Positions 1 through 6,936 of a DNA stretch of 64,000 nt are shown in pieces. How positions within the stretch are numbered: position 1 is the stretch's first letter; each line of letters opens with the position of its first letter. The notes beneath the pieces are model-generated. The model worked only from the letters and a program-made list of their open reading frames with translations, ran no database searches and was not told the DNA's origin. Source of the DNA: Saccharothrix sp. (lineage in GTDB: Bacteria; Actinomycetota; Actinomycetes; Mycobacteriales; Pseudonocardiaceae); contig NZ_JAPSLK010000041.1 of the NCBI RefSeq assembly GCF_031180885.1, forward strand, positions 1-64,000. Reading direction: 5' to 3'. A program made the position numbers and the translations under genes.

Positions 1-76
1 GAACCCGGTAGTTAAGCCTTCCAGCGCCGATGGTACTGCACTCGTGAGGGTGTGGGAGAGTAGGACGCCGCCGAAC
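1..76 (+). rRNA. rrf: 5S ribosomal RNA, 3' part
   Basis: The first 76 bases match the 3' two-thirds of a bacterial 5S rRNA: the loop A/B region, then the conserved GTGGGAGAGTAGGACGCCGC stretch just before the 3' end. The 5' part lies outside the window. A strong rho-independent terminator follows within 10 bases, as expected for the last gene of an rRNA operon. The exact 3' end is uncertain by a few bases. Confidence 0.93.
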
Positions 77-83
77 TTTCTTT

Positions 84-128
84 CCCTCAGGGGCACCCGA
101 CTGGTCGGGTGCCCCTGAGGGCTTTTTT
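84..128 (+). terminator. rho-independent terminator of the rRNA operon
   Basis: An 18-bp perfect stem (84-101 with 104-121) closes on a 2-base spacer, so the real loop is slightly larger. It is followed by CTTTTTT. It lies directly after the 5S gene and before the convergent oxidoreductase gene. Confidence 0.95.
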
Positions 129-132
129 GCGT

Positions 133-1065
133 TCAGGACTTGAGGATCGCCTCGGCCAGTGTGGTGCCGGACAGCCAGGCGGTTTCCACTTTCGGGGTGC
201 CCCACGCATCGCCGGCGAGGCCCACGCGTTCCGGACCGAAGTGGAACGGGCGGTCGCCGGGAGTGGCGGGGCGGGCGAAGTCCCAGCGCCAGGCGTCGGA
301 GGACTCAGGTCCCTCGGGCAGGTTGAGCAGCTCGCGTACGGCGGTTTCCAGCTCCCTGCTCGCGGCCACGGCGTTCGTCGTGAACCGGTCGGCTGCCTCC
401 GCGGTGGAGTGGGCGACCAGGACGGGTGCGCCGTCGCCCCGCCGGCTTCCGTCGTCGAACAGGGTCGTCAGCACCGGGTGGTCGTTGACGAAGGCACCGC
501 CCTGGAAGTCCCAGTTCCGCTCGGCGAACTCGTACGTCGCCACGACGGACGGCAGCCACTCCTGGCTCCGTGCCACCGCCAGGGTCTCGACCAGCTTCGG
601 CGAGAGGACTCGCACCGCCTCCGGGCCTGGCATGGCCAGTACGACGGCGTCGGCGGGCTCGCCGTCCACGAGAGGACCTGGTTCGACCCGTGACACCTCG
701 TGCCACGAGAGCACGTCCAGACCGTTCGCCAGGTCCACCACGAGCGAAGTCAGGCCACCCGGAGCGGCCCACCGCATCGGACCCGTGGTCGTGCTCCAGC
801 CCGCGGGGGAGTGGATGGCGAACGTGTCGGTCCACTCCCGGGCCAACCCGGCGGCCCGCCAACGCTCGACCACGGCCGCGAACCGGTCGTCGGAGACGGT
901 GAAGTACCCGGCGCCCATGTCCACCGGTCGCCCGCCGTGCGGTTCAGCCCACATCCGCCCGCCGGGCGTGGCCCGTTCCAGGACACGGACGGTCACACCG
1001 GCTGAGACGAGCGCCCGCGCGCACGCCACCCCGGCGATACCGGCTCCCACCACGGTCACGTTCAC
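133..1065 (-). CDS. FAD/NAD(P)-dependent oxidoreductase, renalase-like
   Basis: The protein has about 310 residues. It opens with a Rossmann dinucleotide-binding motif (VTVVGAGIAGVACARAL) followed by an acidic end of strand beta-2 (VRVLE), then a GGRM motif typical of flavin amine oxidase/renalase-like proteins. The C-terminus carries the second FAD contact (VGLAGDAWG). The family oxidises amines or reduced nicotinamides with FAD; the substrate here is not identifiable. I chose GTG at 1065 because GGGGGAGG lies 8 bases upstream and the protein then begins right at the Rossmann strand; a GTG at 1095 would add ten polar residues. It converges on the rRNA terminator. Confidence 0.85.
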   Translation of the reverse strand: MNVTVVGAGIAGVACARALVSAGVTVRVLERATPGGRMWAEPHGGRPVDMGAGYFTVSDDRFAAVVERWRAAGLAREWTDTFAIHSPAGWSTTTGPMRWAAPGGLTSLVVDLANGLDVLSWHEVSRVEPGPLVDGEPADAVVLAMPGPEAVRVLSPKLVETLAVARSQEWLPSVVATYEFAERNWDFQGGAFVNDHPVLTTLFDDGSRRGDGAPVLVAHSTAEAADRFTTNAVAASRELETAVRELLNLPEGPESSDAWRWDFARPATPGDRPFHFGPERVGLAGDAWGTPKVETAWLSGTTLAEAILKS

Positions 1066-1191
1066 GTCGTCGTCCTCCCCCCTGTGGTCGGTCACGGTGC
1101 CGACCGGCTTGACCGCTGTCCGGGCGATCCCGTCCGCGCGACCGGGTGATGTGAGGTCTGCTCCCCTGTCGCATCCCTACCGTTGTTGCCC

Positions 1192-1377
1192 ATGACCGGC
1201 AAATACGCGATCGGGCAGTGGGCGGGGGAGGCTTCGGTGCCGTGGCGAAGACGCAGGAGACGGGGCAGGCACGCGCGAAAGAGACCTTCGTCGGAGACCT
1301 CGCCCACGTGGGTGTCCGCCGTCCTCGGCGTGATCGTGCTGATCGTCCTGGTGCTCCTGCTGCTCACCTACGTCTAG
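1192..1377 (+). CDS. small membrane-anchored hypothetical protein
   Basis: The 61-residue frame has an Arg-rich middle (WRRRRRRGRHARKR) followed by one strong C-terminal hydrophobic helix (VLGVIVLIVLVLLLLTYV). This looks like a tail-anchored or single-pass small protein with a positive-inside signature. A TTG at 1183 could add three residues. It sits divergently from the oxidoreductase gene. No family is recognised. The coherent membrane helix supports a real gene, but there is no clear ribosome binding site. Confidence 0.45.
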   Translation: MTGKYAIGQWAGEASVPWRRRRRRGRHARKRPSSETSPTWVSAVLGVIVLIVLVLLLLTYV

Positions 1378-1398
1378 CGGGACCGCCGTTCCAGCGGC

Positions 1399-1446
1399 AC
1401 TGCGGTCGAGTGGGACTGCGGTCGAGTGGGACTGCCGGCTAGCGGG
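1399..1446. repeat. 16-bp tandem repeat, two perfect and one diverged copy
   Basis: ACTGCGGTCGAGTGGG is repeated exactly at 1399-1414 and 1415-1430. A diverged third copy at 1431-1446 contains the stop codon of the next minus-strand gene (stop at 1439-1441). The array therefore overlaps that gene's 3' end. Confidence 0.85.
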
Positions 1447-2026
1447 ACTGGAGGGCGTCCAGCGCGATCGCCTGCGCGATCACCAGGCGGCGGTCCACGT
1501 GTGGGTCTGGCACCCGGATCAGGTACTGGTCGCGCAGCCACGTCTTCTTGTCCACGCTGAACACCGGCGGACCGCCCTCGCGGCCGAAGTCGAAGTGGTA
1601 GCGCATCGGGAACGGCAGGTCGCCCACGAACGGCAGGAAGGACCAGATCCGGCGCAGCACGGCGATGCCGTGGTTGCGCTCGCGCCCGGTGGCCACCGGC
1701 GTCCCGGCCTGCTCCAGGTGCCAGGTCGAGTTGAACAACGACTTGCCGAAGTCCTTGCGGAACAGGCCGATCGGCCGGCCGTCGCCGTCGGTGACGTCGT
1801 AGCCGCTGCCGAGGTCGACGACCTTGCGCGCCTTGAACCGGGCCAGCACGTGTTGTTTCGAGGAGTCGGTGTAGACGACGACCTCCTCCTTGAGCTTCAT
1901 CCGCTTCTGTTCGGCGAACGCGACGACCTGGCCGGTGTTGCCGTGGCCGTCGTCGGCGAACGCCTCGTAGCGGTTCACCATCATGGTGATCTTCTGGTGC
2001 AGGTGCAGGGTGTCGATGGACTGCAT
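1439..2026 (-). CDS. LURP-one-related / scramblase-like family protein
   Basis: The 195-residue protein resembles the LURP-one-related (YxjI-type) family, a tubby-like beta-barrel fold. Typical features are the stretch around VVYTDSSKQHVLARFKARKVVDLGSGYDVTD, the GRPIGLFRKDFGKSL segment, and the repeating beta-strand pattern through the FDFGREGGPPVFSVDKK region. No enzymatic residues are known for the family and its bacterial function is unknown. The gene lies 7 bases downstream of the pyrophosphohydrolase gene on the same strand and is probably cotranscribed. Its 3' end falls in a short tandem repeat. Confidence 0.8.
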   Translation of the reverse strand: MQSIDTLHLHQKITMMVNRYEAFADDGHGNTGQVVAFAEQKRMKLKEEVVVYTDSSKQHVLARFKARKVVDLGSGYDVTDGDGRPIGLFRKDFGKSLFNSTWHLEQAGTPVATGRERNHGIAVLRRIWSFLPFVGDLPFPMRYHFDFGREGGPPVFSVDKKTWLRDQYLIRVPDPHVDRRLVIAQAIALDALQSR

Positions 2027-2033
2027 GGCCCCC

Positions 2034-2369
2034 TCATTCGACTGGCCGGAGGTCTCCGGTCGGGAAGCGCCGTTCGTTGCGCTCGATCTTGGCGAAGGCG
2101 GCCTCGACCAGGTCCACGTCGAGCTTGTCCGCCAAGCGCACCAGGTAGTGGACCACGTCGGCCAGCTCGTCGCGGACGTGCCACGCGAGTTCGGGGTCCT
2201 CCATGGCCTTCGCGGCCTCTTCCGGGGTGAGCCACTGGAACAGGTCGGTCAGCTCGCCCACCTCCGCGGACAACGCCATGACGAGGTTCTTGGGCGTGTG
2301 GTAGGTGTCCCAGTCGCGCGCGGCGGCGAAGCGGCGCAGGGCGTCGCGGAGGTCGTCCAGGTTGCTCAT
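2034..2369 (-). CDS. MazG-like nucleotide pyrophosphohydrolase
   Basis: The 111-residue all-alpha protein matches the MazG-like/dCTPase-type NTP pyrophosphohydrolases, which hydrolyse (d)NTPs to monophosphate and PPi and clean the nucleotide pool. The Mg-binding helix pair is visible: SAEVGELTDLFQW (residues about 34-46) and DELADVVHYLVRLADKL (about 70-86), giving the ExxE and ExxD ligands. The ATG overlaps the TGA of the upstream AraC gene as ATGA, which suggests translational coupling. Size and motifs are normal for the family. Confidence 0.88.
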   Translation of the reverse strand: MSNLDDLRDALRRFAAARDWDTYHTPKNLVMALSAEVGELTDLFQWLTPEEAAKAMEDPELAWHVRDELADVVHYLVRLADKLDVDLVEAAFAKIERNERRFPTGDLRPVE

Positions 2370-3277
2370 GCCCGCAGAGCTACCACACGGTGGTCGCTGG
2401 GCCGGACACCGCGTACCCGTTTGAAGGCCGTGCTGAAGGCGAAGCCGTCGGTGTAGCCGACCGCGCGGGCCACCGATCCGACGGTCGCGCCGGGCTCGGC
2501 CAGCAGGTCGGCGGCGACCGCCATGCGCCACTCGGTCAGGTAGGTCAACGGCGGCGCGCCGACCGCCGCGGTGAACCGCCTCGCCAGGGCCGCGCGGGAC
2601 ACGTTCGCCTTGGCGGCCAGCTCGCCGACCGTCCACGCGCGGGCCGGGTCGTCGTGGATCGCCCGGAGCGCCGGCCCGACGACGGGGTCGCCCAGCGCGG
2701 CGTACCAGGCGGGCGGGTTGGCCTCGGGGCGCGCGAACCACTCGCGCAGGGCGGCGACGAGCATGAGGTCGAGGGCCCGGTCGAGGAGGGTGTCCTGGCC
2801 CGGCCGGTCGCGGCCCACCTCGGCCTTGAGCAGGTCCAGCACGGGGCACGGCTCGTCCGGGTTGGGCACCACGAACACCTGCGGCAGCGCGTTGAGCAGG
2901 CGGTCGCAGACGCTGCCGACGACGTCGTAGCGGCCGGTGATCACCACGGATTCGCCGTCGTGCGCCGACCCGTAGGTGCGGGTGCCGAGCCGCCACCGGT
3001 CGCAGTCGGCGTCGGAGGTGTCCACCTGGGGCGGGGTGGCCGGGTCGTCGGCGAGGACGAACGCGTTCGGGCCGCGCACCAGTCCGACGTCGCCCTCGCG
3101 CAGCCACATCGGCTCGTGGCCGTCGACGACCAGCCAGCCGCCGCGGCCGGCGATCATCACCAGGATCAGCGGCGTGTCGCCGGCGTAGCGCTGGCCCCAC
3201 GGCGGGGTCGCGAAGGACCGGCACAGCTGGGCGCCTTGCGCGCGGACCCCGCGGAGGAGGTCGGTGAGAGCGTCCAC
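2366..3277 (-). CDS. AraC-family transcriptional regulator, cupin N-terminus
   Basis: The 303-residue protein has an N-terminal cupin sensor domain (about 1-170) and a C-terminal double helix-turn-helix (about 200-300). Recognisable parts are WTVGELAAKANVSRAALARRF for the first HTH and VGSVARAVGYTDGFAFSTAFKRVRG for the second. This layout is typical of cupin-type AraC regulators that often sit beside an SDR or NmrA-like target. The gene is divergent from the NmrA-like gene, with a 7-bp inverted repeat between them. I chose GTG at 3277 because there is no ATG before the domain in frame; its ribosome binding site is weak, so the message may be leaderless or start slightly elsewhere. Confidence 0.88.
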   Translation of the reverse strand: MDALTDLLRGVRAQGAQLCRSFATPPWGQRYAGDTPLILVMIAGRGGWLVVDGHEPMWLREGDVGLVRGPNAFVLADDPATPPQVDTSDADCDRWRLGTRTYGSAHDGESVVITGRYDVVGSVCDRLLNALPQVFVVPNPDEPCPVLDLLKAEVGRDRPGQDTLLDRALDLMLVAALREWFARPEANPPAWYAALGDPVVGPALRAIHDDPARAWTVGELAAKANVSRAALARRFTAAVGAPPLTYLTEWRMAVAADLLAEPGATVGSVARAVGYTDGFAFSTAFKRVRGVRPSDHRVVALRA

Positions 3278-3287
3278 GTAGACGATT

Positions 3288-3318
3288 GAACATGCGATCG
3301 GGCGTCTCGGCCATGTTC
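3288..3318. promoter_or_regulatory. inverted repeat in the AraC/NmrA-like divergent promoter
   Basis: GAACATG at 3288-3294 is mirrored by CATGTTC at 3312-3318, with a 17-base spacer. It lies in the 72-bp gap between the divergent regulator and reductase genes. It is a good candidate binding site for the AraC protein, although AraC sites are more often direct repeats. Confidence 0.45.
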
Positions 3319-3349
3319 CGTCCAGCACGATCTTGGCAGGCTTGGGGTC

Positions 3350-4147
3350 ATGACAACGACCTTGGTCCTCGGCGCCACCGGCAAGACCGGCCGCCGCGTC
3401 ACCGCCGCTCTTGGCCCCGCCGCCCGCCCCGCGTCCCGCTCGTCCGCGCTGCGGTTCGACTGGTCCGACTCCTCCACGTGGGCCCCGGCCCTGGACGGCG
3501 TGTCGGCGGTCTACCTGGTGCCGCCCGCGAACAACCTGGAGTCCGCGGAGGTCGAGGCCTTCGTGCCCGCCGCCGTCGCGGCCGGTGTCCGCCGGATCGT
3601 GCTGCTGTCGGCGCGCGGCATCGACCCGGCGGACGGCCGCGAGGCCGCCGTCCGGGAGTCCACTGTGGACTGGACGATCCTGCGGCCGACGTGGTTCCAG
3701 CAGAACTTCAGCGAGGACTTCCTGCTCCCGATGGTGCTGGGCGGAGAGGTGGCGCTGCCGATGGGCGCGGGCGGCAACCCGTTCATCGACGCGCAGGACA
3801 TCGCGGACGTCGCCGTGGCCGCCTTGACCTCCGACGCCCACGCCGGCCGCGTGTACGAGCTGTCCGGCCCGGAGGCGATCTCGTTCCCGGACGCGGTGGC
3901 CCTGGTGGCGGAGGTGTCGGGGCGCGAGGTGAAGGCGGTGGACGTGCCGGAGGAGCCGTTCACGGCGGCGTTGGCGGAGGCCGGCTTCTCGCCGGAGTAC
4001 GCGGCCGTCCTGACGGCCTCGCTGGCGGCGATCCGCGACGGCCACGACGCCCACCTGTCGACGGGCGTGCAGGAAGCGCTGGGCCGCGAACCCCGCCGGT
4101 TCGAGGACTACGTCAAGGCCGCGGCCGCGGCGGGTGCCTGGTCGTAG
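3350..4147 (+). CDS. NmrA-like NAD(P)-binding oxidoreductase
   Basis: The 265-residue protein begins with the glycine-rich motif VLGATGKTGRRV of atypical short-chain dehydrogenases/NmrA-like proteins and keeps their layout: NAD(P) fold at about 1-110, then the substrate-side segment with LRPTWFQQNF and a late PFIDAQDIADVAVAAL motif. The active-site YxxxK of classical SDRs is not evident, as is common in NmrA-like members. Relatives act as quinone or NAD(P)H sensors or as reductases. It is divergent from an AraC regulator, which is probably its controller. Confidence 0.85.
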   Translation: MTTTLVLGATGKTGRRVTAALGPAARPASRSSALRFDWSDSSTWAPALDGVSAVYLVPPANNLESAEVEAFVPAAVAAGVRRIVLLSARGIDPADGREAAVRESTVDWTILRPTWFQQNFSEDFLLPMVLGGEVALPMGAGGNPFIDAQDIADVAVAALTSDAHAGRVYELSGPEAISFPDAVALVAEVSGREVKAVDVPEEPFTAALAEAGFSPEYAAVLTASLAAIRDGHDAHLSTGVQEALGREPRRFEDYVKAAAAAGAWS

Positions 4148-4195
4148 GGGTCGGGTGCGGGCCGTGGGGTGCGCACGGCCGCTCGGCACGGAAGC

Positions 4196-4267
4196 TCACC
4201 CCACCGGGACTCGAACCCGGCCCTCCCGAGTAGCAGTCGGGTGTGCAGCCAGTTGCACCTTGGGGAC
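4196..4267 (-). tRNA. tRNA-like sequence, anticodon GCT, mispaired acceptor
   Basis: Read on the minus strand, 72 bases fold as a tRNA: D stem GTGCA/TGCAC, anticodon stem CCCGA/TCGGG with loop CTGCTAC, and T stem CCGGG/CCCGG with loop TTCGAGT. The anticodon would be GCT (Ser, AGY codons), but the variable region is only four bases (AGGG), whereas bacterial tRNA-Ser has a long variable arm. The outer two acceptor pairs are G-G and T-T mismatches. It may be a decayed or atypical tRNA rather than a functional tRNA-Ser. CCA is not encoded. It lies 11 bases from tRNA-Tyr, same strand. Confidence 0.5.
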
Positions 4268-4278
4268 GTGCCGATCGG

Positions 4279-4360
4279 TGGTGGAGGCCGGAGTCGAACC
4301 GGCAATGCCCAGGGGGCGCCCGGTTTACAGCCGGGTCGGGCTCCGCAGCCCGTCTCCACC
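4279..4360 (-). tRNA. tRNA-Tyr (GTA)
   Basis: The minus strand gives a clean cloverleaf: acceptor GGTGGAG/CTCCACC, D stem GGGC/GCCC, anticodon stem CCCGG/CCGGG with loop CTGTAAA (anticodon GTA), a long variable region as expected for a class II bacterial tRNA-Tyr, and T stem GCCGG/CCGGC. The discriminator base is A. CCA is not encoded. Confidence 0.95.
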
Positions 4361-4404
4361 GGAATTGTGGAAATGTGCGGTGACGAATTGACGTGAAATG
4401 CAGA

Positions 4405-4440
4405 GGAGCCGCCCGGATCGGTTTCCCGATGGGCGGCTCC
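4405..4440 (-). terminator. hairpin downstream of the small ORF at 4463-4579
   Basis: GGAGCCGCCC (4405-4414) pairs with GGGCGGCTCC (4431-4440), and ATCGG/CCGAT extends the stem inside a 2-base bulge. On the minus strand it starts 22 bases after the stop codon at 4463. A T-rich tail is only partial, so termination is inferred. Confidence 0.55.
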
Positions 4441-4462
4441 CCGGCGGCGGCGCGCCGCGCGC

Positions 4463-4579
4463 CTACGTCAGGGAAACCGCGCCCACCAGGGCATACGTGG
4501 CCGGGAGACCTCGGTCGGCGGCGCGGACGGCTCCGTGCTGCCAACCGGAGGGGAACTCCGCGTTGCGCTTGTCCGTCAT
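4463..4579 (-). CDS. 38-residue hypothetical peptide
   Basis: ATG at 4579 is preceded by GGGAGCGG about 5 bases upstream. The frame runs for 38 codons (starting MTDKRNAEFPSGWQHGAV, ending LVGAVSLT) and is followed by a stable hairpin. The sequence has a polar N-terminal half and a more hydrophobic C-terminal tail. No family is recognised. It lies upstream of the tRNA-Tyr gene on the same strand. A ribosome-binding site, an isolated frame and a following hairpin favour a real small gene, but coding is unproven. Confidence 0.4.
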   Translation of the reverse strand: MTDKRNAEFPSGWQHGAVRAADRGLPATYALVGAVSLT

Positions 4580-4665
4580 CACATCCGCTCCCGGTCTCGT
4601 CGTTGTGCCTTCGAGTATGCCGGATCTGCTCCGGGGTGCACAATGATTTTCGTTGAATTCGCCGT

Positions 4666-5193
4666 TCACCAGAGGCGTACTGCGGGTCGGAACAACGCTC
4701 TCGCGGTGAAGAATGCGATGCCCGAGAGGACCGCCGGCAGGGCGAGGGCGGCGAGGTACGCCCACGCCCAGCCGGCGAACGCGATGCCCTTGGTCGCGCT
4801 GCGCCCACTGGTCACCAGCAGCACGAACAACAGGCACGTGAACGCCGAGACGACCGTGGTGCACGTCCACACCGCGCCGAGCACGCGCCGCGTGACCCGT
4901 GCCCCGTTCAGGTCCAGGTGGTCGTTGACGACGTAGGGCCGGGCCCCGGCCAGGCCGAGGGTGGCGAGGAAACCGCAGAGCGCGGCAGCGGCGCCGACCG
5001 CCCAGACGAGGGAGTTGAACGGGTCCCGGGCGGTCGGCAGGCGCAGGCCCGCGACGATGATCACGACGACCAGCGCCCCCGCCGCGACCGACAGCGGCAC
5101 GCCGACCGCCGCGCACCGGGAGCGGATGTGCCGGGCGCGGTCCGGGTGCAGGCGCACGTACCGGGGCGGTGGCTGGGTGAGCGGGAAGCTCAT
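4666..5193 (-). CDS. four-helix membrane protein, last gene of the type VII accessory operon
   Basis: The 175-residue protein has four hydrophobic segments, at about residues 30-50 (VPLSVAAGALVVVIIVAGL), 62-80, 105-127 and 135-160. The Pro-rich N-terminus (MSFPLTQPPPRYVRL) faces a basic stretch. No family is recognised. ATG at 5193 overlaps the upstream stop as ATGA, so it is translationally coupled to the coiled-coil protein gene before it and belongs to the same operon. A role in anchoring or in secretion is only a guess from position. Confidence 0.7.
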   Translation of the reverse strand: MSFPLTQPPPRYVRLHPDRARHIRSRCAAVGVPLSVAAGALVVVIIVAGLRLPTARDPFNSLVWAVGAAAALCGFLATLGLAGARPYVVNDHLDLNGARVTRRVLGAVWTCTTVVSAFTCLLFVLLVTSGRSATKGIAFAGWAWAYLAALALPAVLSGIAFFTARALFRPAVRLW

Positions 5194-5954
5194 GACCCGG
5201 GACGCCAATCCGATCCGTCGCCGTCGGTCACGCTCGCGTCGGCCATGTCCGCGGTGTTCGGCGCGGACCACGTCGAGCCGAGGTCGTGGACCTTCTGCCT
5301 GATCGCCGCCTGCTCGGTCTCGATCGTGTTGAAGTGCGACTCCAGCGCGAGGACCGTCGCGCCGACGACCGCCAACGAGGTCGCGACCGCGGTGGCCAGC
5401 GCGGCGATCGCCGCCGGGATGCCCACCACGGTGCAGGCGGCGGCGATGGCGACCACCGCGCCGACGACGAAACCCGCCAGCGCGAAGCTGATCGACAGCC
5501 AGAACACGTCGAGGGAGTTGGCGAGGCTGTTGAGGGACGCGCGGAGCTGGTTCGCGATGTCCTTGACCGCGTTGAGCCCGGCGGCCTGCGGCGGCACGGC
5601 GAGCTGGTAGGCGCGTGCGGCGCGGCCCTCCCACTCGACGGCCGTGCGCAGCTTGTCGGGGGCGATGCCGGCGGCGATGTCCCCCAGCACGTCGCCGACC
5701 TCGGCCACCCACCGCTCGCCGACCTGCCGGAGCCGGTCGGCGTCGCCCCGCTGCTCCCACAGCCCCGCGATGCGCTCCTGGAAGTCGCGGATCTTCTCCT
5801 CCAGCGCCACCAGGCCGAGCCGGATGGCCTCGATCAGGTGGCGCAGCGGCTCCGGCACGAAGCCGAGCACCTGCTCGACCCGCTCGAAGAACTGGTCGAC
5901 CTTGCTGTCGGCGGCACGGGACTCGTCGGCGGCCCGTTGCACGAGGGGGTTCAT
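5190..5954 (-). CDS. WXG100/ESX-associated helical protein with hydrophobic core
   Basis: The 254-residue protein is almost wholly helical. Residues about 20-140 look like a long helical hairpin (KVDQFFERVEQVLGF, WEQRGDADRLRQVGERWVAEVGD, LNAVKDIANQLRASLNSLANSLDVFW), as in WXG100-like effectors. Residues about 155-215 are two hydrophobic helices (ALAGFVVGAVVAIAAACTVV and AAIAALATAVATSLAVVGA). Such a WXG-like domain followed by a hydrophobic hairpin resembles type VII-secreted proteins. It starts 9 bases after the EspC-like gene's stop and overlaps the following membrane gene. Confidence 0.7.
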   Translation of the reverse strand: MNPLVQRAADESRAADSKVDQFFERVEQVLGFVPEPLRHLIEAIRLGLVALEEKIRDFQERIAGLWEQRGDADRLRQVGERWVAEVGDVLGDIAAGIAPDKLRTAVEWEGRAARAYQLAVPPQAAGLNAVKDIANQLRASLNSLANSLDVFWLSISFALAGFVVGAVVAIAAACTVVGIPAAIAALATAVATSLAVVGATVLALESHFNTIETEQAAIRQKVHDLGSTWSAPNTADMADASVTDGDGSDWRPGS

Positions 5955-5962
5955 CGCACGAC

Positions 5963-6274
5963 CTACCGGACGATCTTGTTCAGGGCGTGGAGGTTGGCCT
6001 CTTCCTCGCGCTCGTAGGTGTCCGCGGCGGCGCGGAGGGTGGTGCTCAGGTCGTGGAACGCACGACCGGCCTGCGCGACCACGTCCTCAAGCGCGGTCCG
6101 CGCCTGTTCATAGGTGCGGTCCAACCCGCTGTCGACGGCCCACCGGGACAGGTCGGCGCCGGTGAGCGTGAGGCCGGTGATCGCGGCGGACGGGGCGTCC
6201 AGGCGGTCGGCCGCGGTCGCCCACGTGTTCGCGTCGGACCGCATCGCTTCGAGTGCGACGGAAAGGTCGGTCAT
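5963..6274 (-). CDS. EspC-like / WXG100-type secreted protein
   Basis: The 103-residue protein has the length and helical hairpin of ESX substrates and best resembles the EspC-like family (excreted virulence factor EspC, type VII). Two amphipathic helices are seen, at about 5-28 and 55-98. The C-terminus has the export-signal-like pattern YEREEEAN, matching YxxxD/E. The central W (W45, in LSRWAVD) replaces a canonical WXG. It overlaps the YbaB-like gene (ATGA). It is likely exported with a partner by an ESX system that is not encoded in this window. Confidence 0.75.
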   Translation of the reverse strand: MTDLSVALEAMRSDANTWATAADRLDAPSAAITGLTLTGADLSRWAVDSGLDRTYEQARTALEDVVAQAGRAFHDLSTTLRAAADTYEREEEANLHALNKIVR

Positions 6275-6936
6275 CGGGTGAGCCCCAATCGGCGTAGCAA
6301 GGTCTGCGGATCGCTCAGGAGGGCGGTGAGTTCGCTGATGGCGGCGCTGTGCGGGCCGGACGCCAACTCGCCGGGGGTGCTCCGGGCGTGCAGCGCGGCC
6401 AGGACGTCGAGCAGTTCCGACCCGATCTCGGAGTCCCGGGCCCGGCGCGCCCAGTGCGGGTCGACGGACAGGTCCAGGACTCGGCCCGTTCGCGCGGTCC
6501 CGTGCACGTGTCCGCCTCGGCTCGTCACGGCGACGTCCCGGTCGACGACCCCCGCCAACCGCCGGGTGAACGCGTCGAGGTCGGCGTGGACGGCGTCGAG
6601 CAACTGCTGCGCCGCGGCCGGTGTGATGGGTTCGTCGGTGGGAGGAGTCGGTGGGGTGGTTGTGGTTGGTGGTCGCTCGGCCTGGTTGACCAGCGCTCGG
6701 AGGGTGGCGTCGTTCGCCGCCTCGACCACGGCCGCGCCGAGCCGGCGCGGGTCCAGCGCTTCGCGCCAACCCCGGTCGAGCGTCACCTGCCGCACCCGGG
6801 CCGTCTCGTCGACGGCGACGGTCACGACGCCGGCCGCGTCCCGCCCTACGAAGGTGTCCTCCTTGAGGCTCGGCCGCCGGCGTGGCAGGTCTTCGGGATC
6901 CGCTTCCTCGAACCCGAACTTGAACGTCTCGCTCAT
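6271..6936 (-). CDS. YbaB/EbfC-like protein of a type VII accessory operon
   Basis: The 221-residue protein has, at about 25-90, a strand-strand-helix pattern (VGRDAAGVVTVAVDETARVRQVTLDRGW and PRRLGAAVVEAANDATL) that matches the core of YbaB/EbfC DNA-binding proteins. A second, similar part follows a Thr/Pro linker (PPTTTTPPTPP) at about 130-175. YbaB-like proteins are common in actinobacterial ESX clusters, where their job is unclear. It overlaps EspG-like upstream and EspC-like downstream by 4 bases each. Confidence 0.75.
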   Translation of the reverse strand: MSETFKFGFEEADPEDLPRRRPSLKEDTFVGRDAAGVVTVAVDETARVRQVTLDRGWREALDPRRLGAAVVEAANDATLRALVNQAERPPTTTTPPTPPTDEPITPAAAQQLLDAVHADLDAFTRRLAGVVDRDVAVTSRGGHVHGTARTGRVLDLSVDPHWARRARDSEIGSELLDVLAALHARSTPGELASGPHSAAISELTALLSDPQTLLRRLGLTR

